Positions 33,436-41,737 of a stretch of DNA of 55,580 nt are shown piece after piece. This stretch comes from Candidatus Mediterraneibacter merdipullorum. GTDB taxonomy: Bacteria > Bacillota > Clostridia > Lachnospirales > Lachnospiraceae. Under the pieces are notes generated by a model that was not told the origin of the DNA, did no database searches, and was given only the letters and a program-made list of their open reading frames with translations. Position numbers and translations under genes: made by a program. The stretch spans positions 1-55,580 of the forward strand of contig DXAL01000046.1 of assembly GCA_019117125.1 (NCBI GenBank), written 5' to 3'. Numbering within the stretch: position 1 is the stretch's first letter; every line of letters starts with the position of its first letter.

Positions 33436-34139
33436 GAACAGAAATGAAAGAATCCTCACATTTACAGCCTCTCAGCACAGTGACCGGAATGGTAGTGCAC
33501 GGGCGCGGAATCGGGAAATGCGTTGGCACGCCTACGGCAAACCTGGAAACGGGCAGAAATACTGTTCTGCCGGAAACAGGAGTATATGTGGCGGAAATCC
33601 TGTTAAACAGCCGGATATATTACGGCGTGACCCACGTGGGGCTGCGACCCACGCTTGATGAGGAGTCTGCCGTATCCGTAGAAACTCATATTTTTAATTT
33701 TGACAGGGAAATATACGGACAGACCATGACAGTCAGGCTGTATAAGAAACTGAGGGAAGTGAAAAAATTTAATGAGTTATCTCTTCTGATAGAACAGGTG
33801 GAAGCGGACAGACTCCAGGCGCGGAAATTCTGGGGGATGGAGCAAGCAGAACATGCTTTCTCCATTGATGTCAAAAGACATTGTGTGATGATAGACGGTC
33901 GGGAAGTGTATCTGTCGGCAACCGAATTTAAACTGCTCCATCTGCTGTATCTTTCGCCGGATGTGACATTTACGAAGAAACAGATTTATGAAACGGTATG
34001 GAGGGAACCTGCAAACGACCATCTGCATGCTGTGGAAAACACAGTTTTTCAAATACGCAAACGATTAAGACCATATTGCAAAGAGCATGAATATATCAAA
34101 ACAGTGACCGGTTACGGCTACCGGTTCCAACCGGACTGA
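33432..34139 (+). CDS. Riboflavin kinase domain fused to OmpR/PhoB-type winged-helix DNA-binding domain
   Basis: The 235-residue protein has two parts. Residues about 15-137 form a bacterial-type riboflavin kinase domain: TVTGMVVHGRGIGKCVGTPTANLE with the TPTANL nucleotide/flavin motif, then ETGVYVAEI, YYGVTHVGLRPTLDEES with the GxRPT motif, ETHIFNFDREIYGQ and LREVKKFNEL. The FAD synthetase half of normal RibF is absent. Residues about 142-234 form a C-terminal OmpR/PhoB winged helix: YLSATEFKLLHLLYLSPD, FTKKQIYETVW, HAVENTVFQIRKRL, YIKTVTGYGYRF. There is no receiver domain. Its start overlaps the ribU-like stop (ATGA). I infer a flavin-responsive regulator that also makes FMN. Archaeal RbkR is an analogous fusion with an unrelated kinase fold. 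Confidence 0.88.
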   Translation: MRTEMKESSHLQPLSTVTGMVVHGRGIGKCVGTPTANLETGRNTVLPETGVYVAEILLNSRIYYGVTHVGLRPTLDEESAVSVETHIFNFDREIYGQTMTVRLYKKLREVKKFNELSLLIEQVEADRLQARKFWGMEQAEHAFSIDVKRHCVMIDGREVYLSATEFKLLHLLYLSPDVTFTKKQIYETVWREPANDHLHAVENTVFQIRKRLRPYCKEHEYIKTVTGYGYRFQPD

Positions 34140-34142
34140 AAA

Positions 34143-34171
34143 TTGACTTTTGTTCTTAAAACCTCTATAAT
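34143..34171 (+). promoter_or_regulatory. Promoter of csoR
   Basis: TTGACT (34143-34148), 17 bp, TATAAT (34166-34171), starting 4 bp after the previous stop. No copy of the CsoR operator found upstream of the ATPase is seen here. Confidence 0.8.
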
Positions 34172-34202
34172 ACAGATACTCTTGATGGGATGGAGGACAG
34201 AT

Positions 34203-34478
34203 ATGAAACAGTGTATGGATTCTGCGAATCTGCACCGCAGATTCGCAAAGATTATCGGACAGGTTCAGGCAATCGACCGGATGATTGACGAAGATATCCC
34301 CTGCGAGGATGTGCTTTCTCAGATAAATGCCGCCAAGTCAGCTCTGAACAAAGCGGGTCAGGTTGTTCTGGAAGGTCATATCAAGCATTGTGTCAAAGAT
34401 GCGATTGAACACGGCGATGCGGATGAGACCATTGAAAAATTCACAAAAGCGGTGGAGCGCTTTGCCAATATGCAGTAA
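34203..34478 (+). CDS. csoR: Copper-sensing repressor of the CsoR/DUF156 family
   Basis: The 91-residue all-helical protein matches CsoR: LHRRFAKIIGQVQAIDRMID, PCEDVLSQINAAKSALNKAG, GHIKHCVKDA. The Cu(I) ligand set Cys34, His59 and Cys63 has exactly the spacing (25 and 4) of mycobacterial CsoR. Without copper it binds DNA; with Cu(I) it releases. The start at 34203 follows ATGGAGGACAG and its own promoter. Two 16-bp operators lie upstream of the next gene. Confidence 0.92.
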   Translation: MKQCMDSANLHRRFAKIIGQVQAIDRMIDEDIPCEDVLSQINAAKSALNKAGQVVLEGHIKHCVKDAIEHGDADETIEKFTKAVERFANMQ

Positions 34479-34493
34479 AGAGAAAGCCATGGA

Positions 34494-34522
34494 GGTGCCG
34501 GCAGATTGCGGCGCCTTTTTTT
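34494..34522 (+). terminator. Intrinsic terminator after csoR
   Basis: GGTGCCG (34494-34500) pairs with CGGCGCC (34509-34515) with one G-T wobble, followed by seven T. Confidence 0.88.
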
Positions 34523-34579
34523 ATTGATGGCGGCATAAGTACGGACTGCATAGCGGCGGCAGAAGTTCCATGGATTGTC

Positions 34580-34608
34580 TTGACTGCCGATACCCACAGG
34601 GGTATAAT
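34580..34608 (+). promoter_or_regulatory. Promoter of the metal ATPase gene
   Basis: TTGACT (34580-34585), 17 bp, TATAAT (34603-34608). The -10 overlaps the first CsoR-type operator, so bound repressor would block RNA polymerase. Confidence 0.85.
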
Positions 34609-34630
34609 ATGGGCATACCCCTATGGGTAT
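34590..34630. promoter_or_regulatory. Two tandem CsoR-type operators
   Basis: ATACCCACAGGGGTAT (34590-34605) and ATACCCCTATGGGTAT (34615-34630) are both perfect ATACCC-N4-GGGTAT palindromes with centres 25 bp apart. This is the GC-rich core shape recognised by CsoR proteins. One covers the spacer and -10, the other the start site region. Confidence 0.82.
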
Positions 34631-34646
34631 AGAAAAGAGGTCCGGA

Positions 34647-36509
34647 ATGAAAAAGGTAATTGAGAAAATGGAAGATTTTCTGGAAATCGGCGGCATCAAA
34701 AAAGATGTTGCATTTCTTGTGTTCGGCGGCTGCTCCCTTGCGGTCAGCATTTTTGACATCATCCCCCTGCCTTTTGACGCGGCGTGGATTGCCATCATCC
34801 TCTGCGGCGTGCCAATCCTCATGGAGGCATTCATCGGTCTTGTTACCGCGTTTGACATCAAAGCCGATGTGCTTGTATCTCTGGCGCTCATCGCCTCAGT
34901 CTGTATCGGAGAGTATTTTGCCGCAGGAGAGGTCGCGTTTATCATGCAGCTGGGTGCGCTGCTCGAAGACAGGACGGTTGCCAGAGCAAGAGCAGGCATC
35001 GAGAAGCTCGTACATCTGACGCCCCAGACTGCGAGAGTCATCACAGACGGTACAGAAAAAATCATTCCTGCGGCTCAGGTGAAAATCGGAGACATCATCC
35101 GCGTACTGCCCGGTGAGACGGTTGCCGTGGACGGCGTCATCCTTTCGGGACAGACTTCTGTCAATCAGGCGGTCATGACAGGGGAATCCCTGCCTGTCGA
35201 TAAAGCGGCGGGCGACGAAGTGTCTTCGGGAACCGTCAATCAGTTTGGAGCCTTTGAGATGAAGGCGGTCCGGGTTGGCGAGGACAGTTCGCTCCAGCGC
35301 ATGATACGGCTCGTTCAATCTGCCGACGCAGGCAAGGCAAAGATTGTAGGCATTGCAGACAGATGGGCAACCTGGATTGTCATAATCGCTCTTACTGCCG
35401 CCGGACTGACCTGGGCGTTTACAGGCGAGATTATCCGTGCGGTCACCATCCTGGTCGTATTCTGTCCCTGCGCGCTGGTGCTTGCAACACCGACCGCTAT
35501 CATGGCGGCAATCGGAAATGCGACAAAGCACGGGTTCCTCGTCCGCGAGGGCGACGCCCTGGAAAGGCTGGCAAAGGTATCAAAGATTATGTTTGATAAA
35601 ACGGGAACCCTTACTTACGGCACACCGGAAGTCACCGATGTCAGGTCTATTTCGGATTATACGAAAGAGGATATCTATGCTTTCGCCGCTGCGGCGGAGC
35701 AGATGAGCGAGCACCCGCTTGGGAAAGCCATTGTCCGGTGCTACGGGAAGAAGCCTGCCGGCTGTACGGATTTCAGGATGCGACCCGGCGAGGGAGTGAC
35801 GGCTGTTGTAAACGGGAAAAATATCAAAGCGGGCAGCCTGAAACTGCTGAAGGATATCCGCATATCCGCACAGCTGGCGCATGGCGCGGGGAAATATCTC
35901 AATGAAGGCAGTACGGTCATCTATGTCGCTGTGGATGACATTCTGGCGGGATATCTTGTCCTGTCCGACACGGTAAGGGAAGAGAGCAGGGATATGATTG
36001 CCGCACTGGGGCATATCGGCGTTCATCCCGTCCTGCTCACGGGAGATAATAAAAATGCCGCCGGCACGATTGCGGCTCAGGTTGGCATCAGCGAGCTGCA
36101 TGCCAACTGCCTGCCTGAAGATAAGCTGGATTATATAGGCGGATATCAGGAACGTGGAAATGCCGTCTGTATGATTGGGGACGGCATCAACGATGCACCT
36201 GCGCTCAGAAAAGCAGATGTGGGCATCGCGATGGGCGGCGTGGGAAGCGATATCGCGGTAGATGCGGCGGATATTGCCCTCGTTGATGACGAGATAAAGG
36301 AACTTCCCCATCTGCTCTCCCTTTCCAGAAGAATGATGGCTGTCATCAAGATAAATCTTACATTTTCCATGGGGCTGAATTTCCTGGCAATCGCACTTGC
36401 CATAACCGGGCTCCTCGGTCCTGTGATTGGAGCGCTTGTACATAATGCGGGTTCGGTCCTTGTCATTATCAATTCGGCATTGCTGCTGAACTGGAAAAGG
36501 GGGACCTGA
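34647..36509 (+). CDS. P1B-type heavy-metal ATPase, no N-terminal metal-binding domain
   Basis: The 620-residue pump has TGESLPVD in the actuator domain, CPCALVLATPTA in the metal-site helix, the phosphorylation motif DKTGTLT, SEHPLGKAI in the nucleotide domain and GDGINDAP. It starts nearly at the first membrane helix and lacks an HMA domain. CsoR control suggests Cu(I) export. However, the last helix reads HNAGSVLVIINSALLL, and I do not see the NxxYN and MxxSS residues typical of Cu(I) pumps, so another soft metal cannot be excluded. The ATG at 34647 follows AAAGAGG; an ATG at 34623 lies inside an operator. Confidence 0.9.
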   Translation: MKKVIEKMEDFLEIGGIKKDVAFLVFGGCSLAVSIFDIIPLPFDAAWIAIILCGVPILMEAFIGLVTAFDIKADVLVSLALIASVCIGEYFAAGEVAFIMQLGALLEDRTVARARAGIEKLVHLTPQTARVITDGTEKIIPAAQVKIGDIIRVLPGETVAVDGVILSGQTSVNQAVMTGESLPVDKAAGDEVSSGTVNQFGAFEMKAVRVGEDSSLQRMIRLVQSADAGKAKIVGIADRWATWIVIIALTAAGLTWAFTGEIIRAVTILVVFCPCALVLATPTAIMAAIGNATKHGFLVREGDALERLAKVSKIMFDKTGTLTYGTPEVTDVRSISDYTKEDIYAFAAAAEQMSEHPLGKAIVRCYGKKPAGCTDFRMRPGEGVTAVVNGKNIKAGSLKLLKDIRISAQLAHGAGKYLNEGSTVIYVAVDDILAGYLVLSDTVREESRDMIAALGHIGVHPVLLTGDNKNAAGTIAAQVGISELHANCLPEDKLDYIGGYQERGNAVCMIGDGINDAPALRKADVGIAMGGVGSDIAVDAADIALVDDEIKELPHLLSLSRRMMAVIKINLTFSMGLNFLAIALAITGLLGPVIGALVHNAGSVLVIINSALLLNWKRGT

Positions 36510-36540
36510 AAAGAGTGTGTGACACTGCAGGCATTGAAAA

Positions 36541-36571
36541 TCCCCGGACAAAAGCACTGTCCGGGGGTTTT
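36541..36571 (+). terminator. Intrinsic terminator after the metal ATPase
   Basis: CCCCGGACA (36542-36550) pairs with TGTCCGGGG (36558-36566), followed by GTTTT. A second TGTCCGGGG follows at 36574. Confidence 0.85.
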
Positions 36572-36592
36572 CCTGTCCGGGGAGCGGCAAAT

Positions 36593-37453
36593 CTAAAATC
36601 GTTTCCGATATATTTTCTCTACCACCCCAATCACCGCATACAGTCCCATCGCCATGATGCACAGCAGCACGATGGACATGAGCAGCCAATCCATCTTGAA
36701 CACCTGGCTGGAATAGATGATGAGATACCCCAGCCCGCTCCTTGCTGCCAGGAACTCTCCGATGACGACGCCTACAAGGCACAGCCCGATATTGACCTTC
36801 ATATTGCTGATGACAGCGGGCACCGAGCCGGGGAGCACGACCTTGAAGAGGGCGTGCCTGCGGTTCCCGTGGAGGGTGAAGATGAGTTTCAGTTTCTCTT
36901 TGTCCACTGCCGCAAAGCTGGTATACAGGTTCATGATGCTCCCGAAGATCGCCACAGACATGCCCGCCACGATGATGGTGGTCGGCGTGGCGCCCAGCCA
37001 CACGATGAGAAGCGGGGCAAGGGCGGATTTTGGCAGGCTGTTCAGTACGACCAGATAGGGTTCCAGTACCTCTGAGAGACCCCGGCTGCACCAGAGCAGC
37101 ACGGCGGCGAAGATGCCGCACACGGTCACGAGCAGGAAGCTGACGACCGTCTCGTACAGCGTGACGCCGATGTGCAGGAAGATGGAGCGGTCCGCCACCA
37201 TATCCCGGAAGCACAGCGCAATCCGGGAGGGGCTGCAGAAGATGAAGGAATCGATGATTCCGCGGCGGGCGCATCCTTCCCAGAGGATGAGGAAAAGGAC
37301 CAGAATGAGCACCCGGGCGCACTGTACGGCGTACCGGTGTCTGCGCAGTTTTTTCAGGAACTGTGTCTGAGAGTCGCTCTGATGGAAGTCAGGGCTCTTT
37401 TTGCCGGGCAGAGCCCGGTTTTTATTTTGTCCGTTCGGGACCTGTCGGTTCAT
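36593..37453 (-). CDS. ABC importer permease, SsuC/TauC type
   Basis: The 286-residue protein has six membrane helices and the coupling-helix EAA-type motif of BPD transporters (HALFKVVLPGSVPAVISNMKVNIG). It resembles the nitrate/sulfonate/taurine/thiamine-precursor subfamily: SRIALCFRDM near the first periplasmic loop, LNSLPKSALAPLLIVWLG. The N-terminal 40 residues are a polar tail, longer than usual. It overlaps the ATPase gene by 32 bp. No substrate-binding protein is encoded nearby, so the ligand is unknown. Confidence 0.9.
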   Translation of the reverse strand: MNRQVPNGQNKNRALPGKKSPDFHQSDSQTQFLKKLRRHRYAVQCARVLILVLFLILWEGCARRGIIDSFIFCSPSRIALCFRDMVADRSIFLHIGVTLYETVVSFLLVTVCGIFAAVLLWCSRGLSEVLEPYLVVLNSLPKSALAPLLIVWLGATPTTIIVAGMSVAIFGSIMNLYTSFAAVDKEKLKLIFTLHGNRRHALFKVVLPGSVPAVISNMKVNIGLCLVGVVIGEFLAARSGLGYLIIYSSQVFKMDWLLMSIVLLCIMAMGLYAVIGVVEKIYRKRF

Positions 37454-38213
37454 CGCGGTTCAGCTCCTTCCATATTTCATTAAAATAAGTCTTGAATTCA
37501 GGCGCGTTCCTCCGGGCAAGAGGCGTATCCTCTTCCAGGTCAAAAGAGATTGGCAGGATGCGCGCCACGCTTGCCGGGCGTCTGGTGAGGATGACGACCC
37601 GGTCCGCCAGGCTGACGGCCTCCGACAGGTCGTGCGTGACGAGCAGGGCGGTCTTGCCCGAGCGGCGGATAATCTGACCGATGTCATCGCTCACGGTCAG
37701 GCGCGTCTGGTAGTCCAGGGCGGAGAAGGGCTCATCGAGGAGCAAAAGCTCCGGCTCCAGCAGGAGGGTGCGGATGAGCGCCGCCCGCTGGCGCATGCCG
37801 CCGGAGAGTTCCGAGGGTCTTGAGCGGGCAAACTGCTTCAGACCGTACTGTTCGAGCATCTCTTTTGCCCGGCGCTTCGTCTCGGGGGTCAGCTTCCGGC
37901 TGATTTCCGCGCCGAGGAGGACGTTGCGGTAGATGCTGCGCCATTCAAAGAGATGGTCGTGCTGGAGCATATATCCGATGCGGTCCGAGTTCTCGGTGAG
38001 AGGGCTGCCGTTCAGCAGGAGCGTGCCTTTATCCGGCTTCATGAGTCCGTCGATGAGGGAGAGCAGCGTGGACTTGCCGCAGCCGGAAGGACCGACGACA
38101 GATACGAACTCTCCCTTTGTGAGGCAGAATGAAATATCTGACAGTGCCTTTGTCTCTCCGTCCGGTGTGTGATAGGAATAATCGATATGCTTTAATTCCA
38201 GTATTGGAGTCAT
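37422..38213 (-). CDS. ABC importer ATP-binding subunit, SsuB/TauB type
   Basis: The 263-residue ATPase has Walker A VGPSGCGKSTLL, signature LSGGMRQRAALIRTL, Walker B LLLLDEPFSALD and the switch His in LLVTHDLSEAV. These features group it with SsuB/TauB/ThiZ-like importers. It is the first gene of a two-gene operon with the permease. The missing binding protein means the system either borrows one from elsewhere or is a remnant. Confidence 0.92.
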   Translation of the reverse strand: MTPILELKHIDYSYHTPDGETKALSDISFCLTKGEFVSVVGPSGCGKSTLLSLIDGLMKPDKGTLLLNGSPLTENSDRIGYMLQHDHLFEWRSIYRNVLLGAEISRKLTPETKRRAKEMLEQYGLKQFARSRPSELSGGMRQRAALIRTLLLEPELLLLDEPFSALDYQTRLTVSDDIGQIIRRSGKTALLVTHDLSEAVSLADRVVILTRRPASVARILPISFDLEEDTPLARRNAPEFKTYFNEIWKELNRDEPTGPERTK

Positions 38214-38285
38214 AAGGTCACTTCCATCTGTGCAGGATATCTATAACCAGTGTATGGGGAAAGCGGGGAAAAGTGCGAAATCACG

Positions 38286-38314
38286 TTGTCTGTTTGGAAA
38301 AAGGGAGTTATAAT
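38286..38314 (+). promoter_or_regulatory. Promoter of queH
   Basis: TTGTCT (38286-38291), 17 bp, TATAAT (38309-38314). It excludes starts of queH upstream of about 38321. Confidence 0.72.
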
Positions 38315-38384
38315 AGGGGCAGCAGCCGCAATGCAGCCGCGGGCGGCGGATACACGGGACAGAATGTATGAGGTTTCGGATGCG

Positions 38385-39011
38385 ATGAATGTACAGAAGG
38401 TAAATTACCAGAAAGAACTGGACAGGATATTAAAGCAGCTTGAGAAAGAGCATGAGACGCCGTCTCTTCTGCTCCACAGCTGCTGTGCGCCGTGCAGCAG
38501 TTATGTGCTCGAGTACCTGTCGGAATATTTCCGTATCACGGTGTTCTATTACAATCCCAATATCTATCCGGAAAGCGAGTATACAAAGCGCATCCTGGAA
38601 CAGCAGAATCTGATTCGGGATATGAAGCTGCGCAGTCCGGTCTCATTCCTTGCGGGGAAATATGACAAAGAGCGGTTCTACGCCATGGCGGAGGGAATGG
38701 AAGACTTAAAAGAGGGCGGCGCACGCTGTATGAAGTGCTATGAGCTCCGGCTCCGGGAGACTGCCGCGCAGGCGGCGGCAGGCGGATTTGATTACTTTAC
38801 CACGACTCTGAGCATCAGCCCCCTGAAAAACGCGCAGAAGCTCAATGAGATTGGGACCCGCCTCGGGGAAGAATACGGAGTGGAGTATCTGCTCTCTGAT
38901 TTCAAGAAAAAGAACGGATACAAGCGCTCCATCGAACTGTCGAAGGAGTACGGGCTGTACCGGCAGGATTACTGCGGGTGCGAATTTTCCATGCGGGAAC
39001 GGAAGATTTGA
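38385..39011 (+). CDS. queH: Epoxyqueuosine reductase QueH
   Basis: QueH carries out the last step of queuosine synthesis in tRNA, reducing epoxyqueuosine; it replaces QueG in many bacteria. The 208-residue protein has the N-terminal LLLHSCCAPCSSYVLEYL, YYNPNIYPESEY, GARCMKCYELRL and C-terminal YCGCEFS, the Cys sets that hold the Fe-S cluster and second metal. The ATG at 38385 gives MNVQKVNYQKELDRIL, like other family N-termini; 38364 is an alternative. No other que gene is in the window. Confidence 0.93.
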   Translation: MNVQKVNYQKELDRILKQLEKEHETPSLLLHSCCAPCSSYVLEYLSEYFRITVFYYNPNIYPESEYTKRILEQQNLIRDMKLRSPVSFLAGKYDKERFYAMAEGMEDLKEGGARCMKCYELRLRETAAQAAAGGFDYFTTTLSISPLKNAQKLNEIGTRLGEEYGVEYLLSDFKKKNGYKRSIELSKEYGLYRQDYCGCEFSMRERKI

Positions 39012-39058
39012 GGTAGACATACAGCGCTTTAATGTGTTAAACTTAGTCGATAACAGAG

Positions 39059-39089
39059 TACAGTCTGGAATATGCGGACTGTATTTTCT
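39059..39089 (+). terminator. Intrinsic terminator after queH
   Basis: TACAGTC (39059-39065) pairs with GACTGTA (39077-39083), followed by TTTTCTTT. Confidence 0.7.
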
Positions 39090-39138
39090 TTCCGCCTTTG
39101 CGCGGAAGTGATACAGGAGACAGAAAAGAGGAAGAGAA

Positions 39139-40521
39139 ATGGCACAGTTATGGGGCGGACGTTTCACGAAAGAGACGGACAAACTGGTATATGATTTCAA
39201 TGCGTCGATTTCCTTTGACCGGCGGTTCTGGAAGCAGGATATCCGGGGCAGCATCGCCCATGTGACGATGCTGGCAAAGCAGGGGATACTGACCGGGGAA
39301 GAGAAAGAACAGATTATAAAGGGACTGGAGGGCATCCGGGCGGATGTGGAGAACGGGACCCTTGAGATTACCGGAGAATACGAAGATATCCACAGCTTCG
39401 TGGAGGCAAACCTGATCGACCGGATCGGGGATGCGGGCAAGAAGCTGCACACCGGGCGCAGCCGCAACGACCAGGTGGCGCTGGATATGAAGCTGTATAC
39501 GCGGGATGAGACAGAGGAGCTGGACGGGCTCTTAAAAGAGCTTCTGGAAGTCCTTTTAAGGCTCATGAAGGAGAACCTGGAAGTCTATATGCCGGGATTC
39601 ACCCATCTGCAGAAGGCGCAGCCCATCACGCTGGCACATCATCTGGGAGCGTATTTCGAGATGTTCAAGCGGGACCGCCAGCGCATGAAGGATATTTATA
39701 AACGGATGAACCTCTGCCCGCTGGGTTCCGGCGCCCTGGCAGGGACGACGTACCCCCTGGACCGGGAATACACGGCGCAGCTTCTGGATTTTGACGGACC
39801 GACGCTGAACAGCATGGATTCGGTATCGGACCGGGACTACCTGATTGAGCTGCTCTCCGCCATGTCCACGGTGATGATGCATCTGAGCCGGTTTTCCGAG
39901 GAGGTCATCATCTGGAATACGAATGAGTACAAGTTCGTGGAGATTGACGATGCGTACAGCACGGGCAGCAGCATCATGCCTCAGAAGAAGAATCCGGATA
40001 TCGCGGAGCTGGTAAGAGGAAAGACGGGAAGGGTGTACGGGGCGCTGATGTCGCTCCTTACCACGATGAAAGGGCTTCCCCTTGCGTACAATAAAGACAT
40101 GCAGGAGGACAAGGAGCTCGTCTTTGACGCCATCGATACGACCAAGGGCTGCCTGGCGCTCTTTACGGGGATGATAAAGACCATGAAGTTCAATGCGCCC
40201 CGCATGGAGGAGAGCGCGAAGCACGGATTTACCAATGCCACGGACGCGGCGGACTATCTGGTCAATCACGGCGTGCCTTTCCGCGACGCCCACGGCATCG
40301 TCGGCAGGCTCGTCCTCTACTGCATTGACAAAGGCATCGCGCTGGACGATATGAGCCTGGAAGAATTCCGGGCGGTCTCGCCGGTATTTGAGGAAGATAT
40401 CTACGATGCCATCAGCATGAAGACGTGTGTGGAGCAGAGAAATACCATCGGCGCGCCGGGGAAGGCTGCGATGGAGGAGGTCATCCGGCAGGAAGAGGCT
40501 TATCTGCAGCTGGAAGACTAA
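39139..40521 (+). CDS. argH: Argininosuccinate lyase
   Basis: Cleaves argininosuccinate to arginine and fumarate, the last step of arginine synthesis. The 460-residue protein has [52 protein letters not shown] and the superfamily signature [12 protein letters not shown] with the catalytic Ser in the flexible loop. Length is normal. argG is not in the window. The ribosome binding site is AAAAGAGGAAGAG. A purine-rich tandem repeat follows the stop codon. Confidence 0.98.
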   Translation: MAQLWGGRFTKETDKLVYDFNASISFDRRFWKQDIRGSIAHVTMLAKQGILTGEEKEQIIKGLEGIRADVENGTLEITGEYEDIHSFVEANLIDRIGDAGKKLHTGRSRNDQVALDMKLYTRDETEELDGLLKELLEVLLRLMKENLEVYMPGFTHLQKAQPITLAHHLGAYFEMFKRDRQRMKDIYKRMNLCPLGSGALAGTTYPLDREYTAQLLDFDGPTLNSMDSVSDRDYLIELLSAMSTVMMHLSRFSEEVIIWNTNEYKFVEIDDAYSTGSSIMPQKKNPDIAELVRGKTGRVYGALMSLLTTMKGLPLAYNKDMQEDKELVFDAIDTTKGCLALFTGMIKTMKFNAPRMEESAKHGFTNATDAADYLVNHGVPFRDAHGIVGRLVLYCIDKGIALDDMSLEEFRAVSPVFEEDIYDAISMKTCVEQRNTIGAPGKAAMEEVIRQEEAYLQLED

Positions 40522-40529
40522 GAGATGGC

Positions 40530-40575
40530 AGATTAAGAGACAGAAGATTAAGAGATGTAAGATAAGATTAAGAGA
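40530..40575. repeat. Short tandem repeats after argH
   Basis: AGATTAAGAGA occurs three times (40530-40540, 40545-40555, 40565-40575), with looser copies on either side. The unit contains TAAGAGA, which also overlaps the argH stop. This looks like local slippage duplication. Confidence 0.75.
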
Positions 40576-40621
40576 TGCAGGATTAAGATAGAGAAAGAGG
40601 AAAGAAAGGAAGGACAGGAAC

Positions 40622-41707
40622 ATGGAGCAGAAATTGAGAGTAGGCATACTGGGAGCGACAGGAATGGTGGGACAGAGATTCATTTCTCTGCTCGAGAATC
40701 ATCCGTGGTTTGAAGTGGTGACGGTGGCAGCGAGTCCCCGCTCTGCCGGAAAGACGTATGAGGAGGCGGTAGGCGGCCGCTGGAAGATGGATACGCCGAT
40801 GCCGGAAGCAGTGAAAAAACTCGTGGTGCTCAACGTAAACGATGTGGAGCATGTGGCGTCCACCGTTGATTTCGTGTTCAGCGCCGTTGACATGAGCAAA
40901 GAAGAAATCAAAGCCATCGAGGAGGCTTATGCAAAGACGGAGACTCCCGTGGTATCCAACAACAGCGCGCACCGCTGGACGCCGGACGTTCCGATGGTCG
41001 TTCCGGAAATCAATGCGGCGCATTTTGATGTGATACCGGACCAGAAGAAGCGCCTCGGCACGACCCGCGGATTTATCGCGGTGAAGCCGAACTGCTCTAT
41101 CCAGAGCTACGCGCCCTGCCTTGCGGCGTGGAAGGAATTCGGACCGAAGGAAGTGGTGGTAACGACCTACCAGGCAATCTCCGGAGCCGGTAAGACATTC
41201 AAAGACTGGCCGGAGATGGTCGGCAATATCATCCCCTTTATCGGCGGGGAGGAAGAAAAAAGCGAGCAGGAGCCCCTGCGCGTCCTCGGCAGAGTGGAGA
41301 ACGGACAGATTGTCAAGGCGGAGCTTCCGAAAATCACCTGCCAGTGCGTGAGAGTCCCGGTCCTCAACGGACATACGGCGGCTGTATTCATCAATTTTGA
41401 GAAGAAGCCGACGAAAGAGCAGCTCATTGAGAAGCTGGTGAACTTCAAAGGATTCCCTCAGGAGGCAGGACTTCCCAGCGCGCCGGCGCAGTTCATCCGG
41501 TACCTGGAGGAAGACGACCGTCCGCAGGTGACTCAGGATGTGGACTACGAGAACGGCATGGGCGTATCCATCGGCCGGCTGAGAGAAGACAGCATGTACG
41601 ACTTCAAGTTCATCGGTCTGTCCCACAATACGGTAAGAGGTGCGGCAGGCGGAGCAGTCCTCTGCGCGGAGGCGCTCACAGCGAAAGGATATATCGAAAA
41701 GAAATAG
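40622..41707 (+). CDS. asd: Aspartate-semialdehyde dehydrogenase (archaeal/fungal type)
   Basis: Makes aspartate semialdehyde for threonine, methionine, lysine and DAP synthesis. The 361-residue protein has the NADP-binding GILGATGMVGQRF, the catalytic Cys in KPNCSIQSYAP (about residue 158), and the catalytic His in NGHTAAVF. The length and the LLENHPWFEV opening place it with the longer archaeal/fungal-type enzymes. It begins an amino-acid gene run with leuCD and thrC. No lysine riboswitch is seen upstream. Confidence 0.96.
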   Translation: MEQKLRVGILGATGMVGQRFISLLENHPWFEVVTVAASPRSAGKTYEEAVGGRWKMDTPMPEAVKKLVVLNVNDVEHVASTVDFVFSAVDMSKEEIKAIEEAYAKTETPVVSNNSAHRWTPDVPMVVPEINAAHFDVIPDQKKRLGTTRGFIAVKPNCSIQSYAPCLAAWKEFGPKEVVVTTYQAISGAGKTFKDWPEMVGNIIPFIGGEEEKSEQEPLRVLGRVENGQIVKAELPKITCQCVRVPVLNGHTAAVFINFEKKPTKEQLIEKLVNFKGFPQEAGLPSAPAQFIRYLEEDDRPQVTQDVDYENGMGVSIGRLREDSMYDFKFIGLSHNTVRGAAGGAVLCAEALTAKGYIEKK

Positions 41708-41737
41708 AAGATTTCCACAGAAGGAGGCTGTATCGAG

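Noticed and set aside
35580-37322. Open frame on the reverse strand spanning the end of the ATPase and the permease
   Set aside because: It is out of frame with the real permease gene on the same strand and antisense to the P-type ATPase; no protein-like features.
40530-40575. CRISPR-like array
   Set aside because: Units of 11 bp, spaced by 4-9 bp and imperfect, without cas genes; better explained by slippage.
40522-40621. Lysine riboswitch upstream of asd
   Set aside because: The gap contains only purine-rich short repeats and a ribosome binding site, with no aptamer-like pairing.
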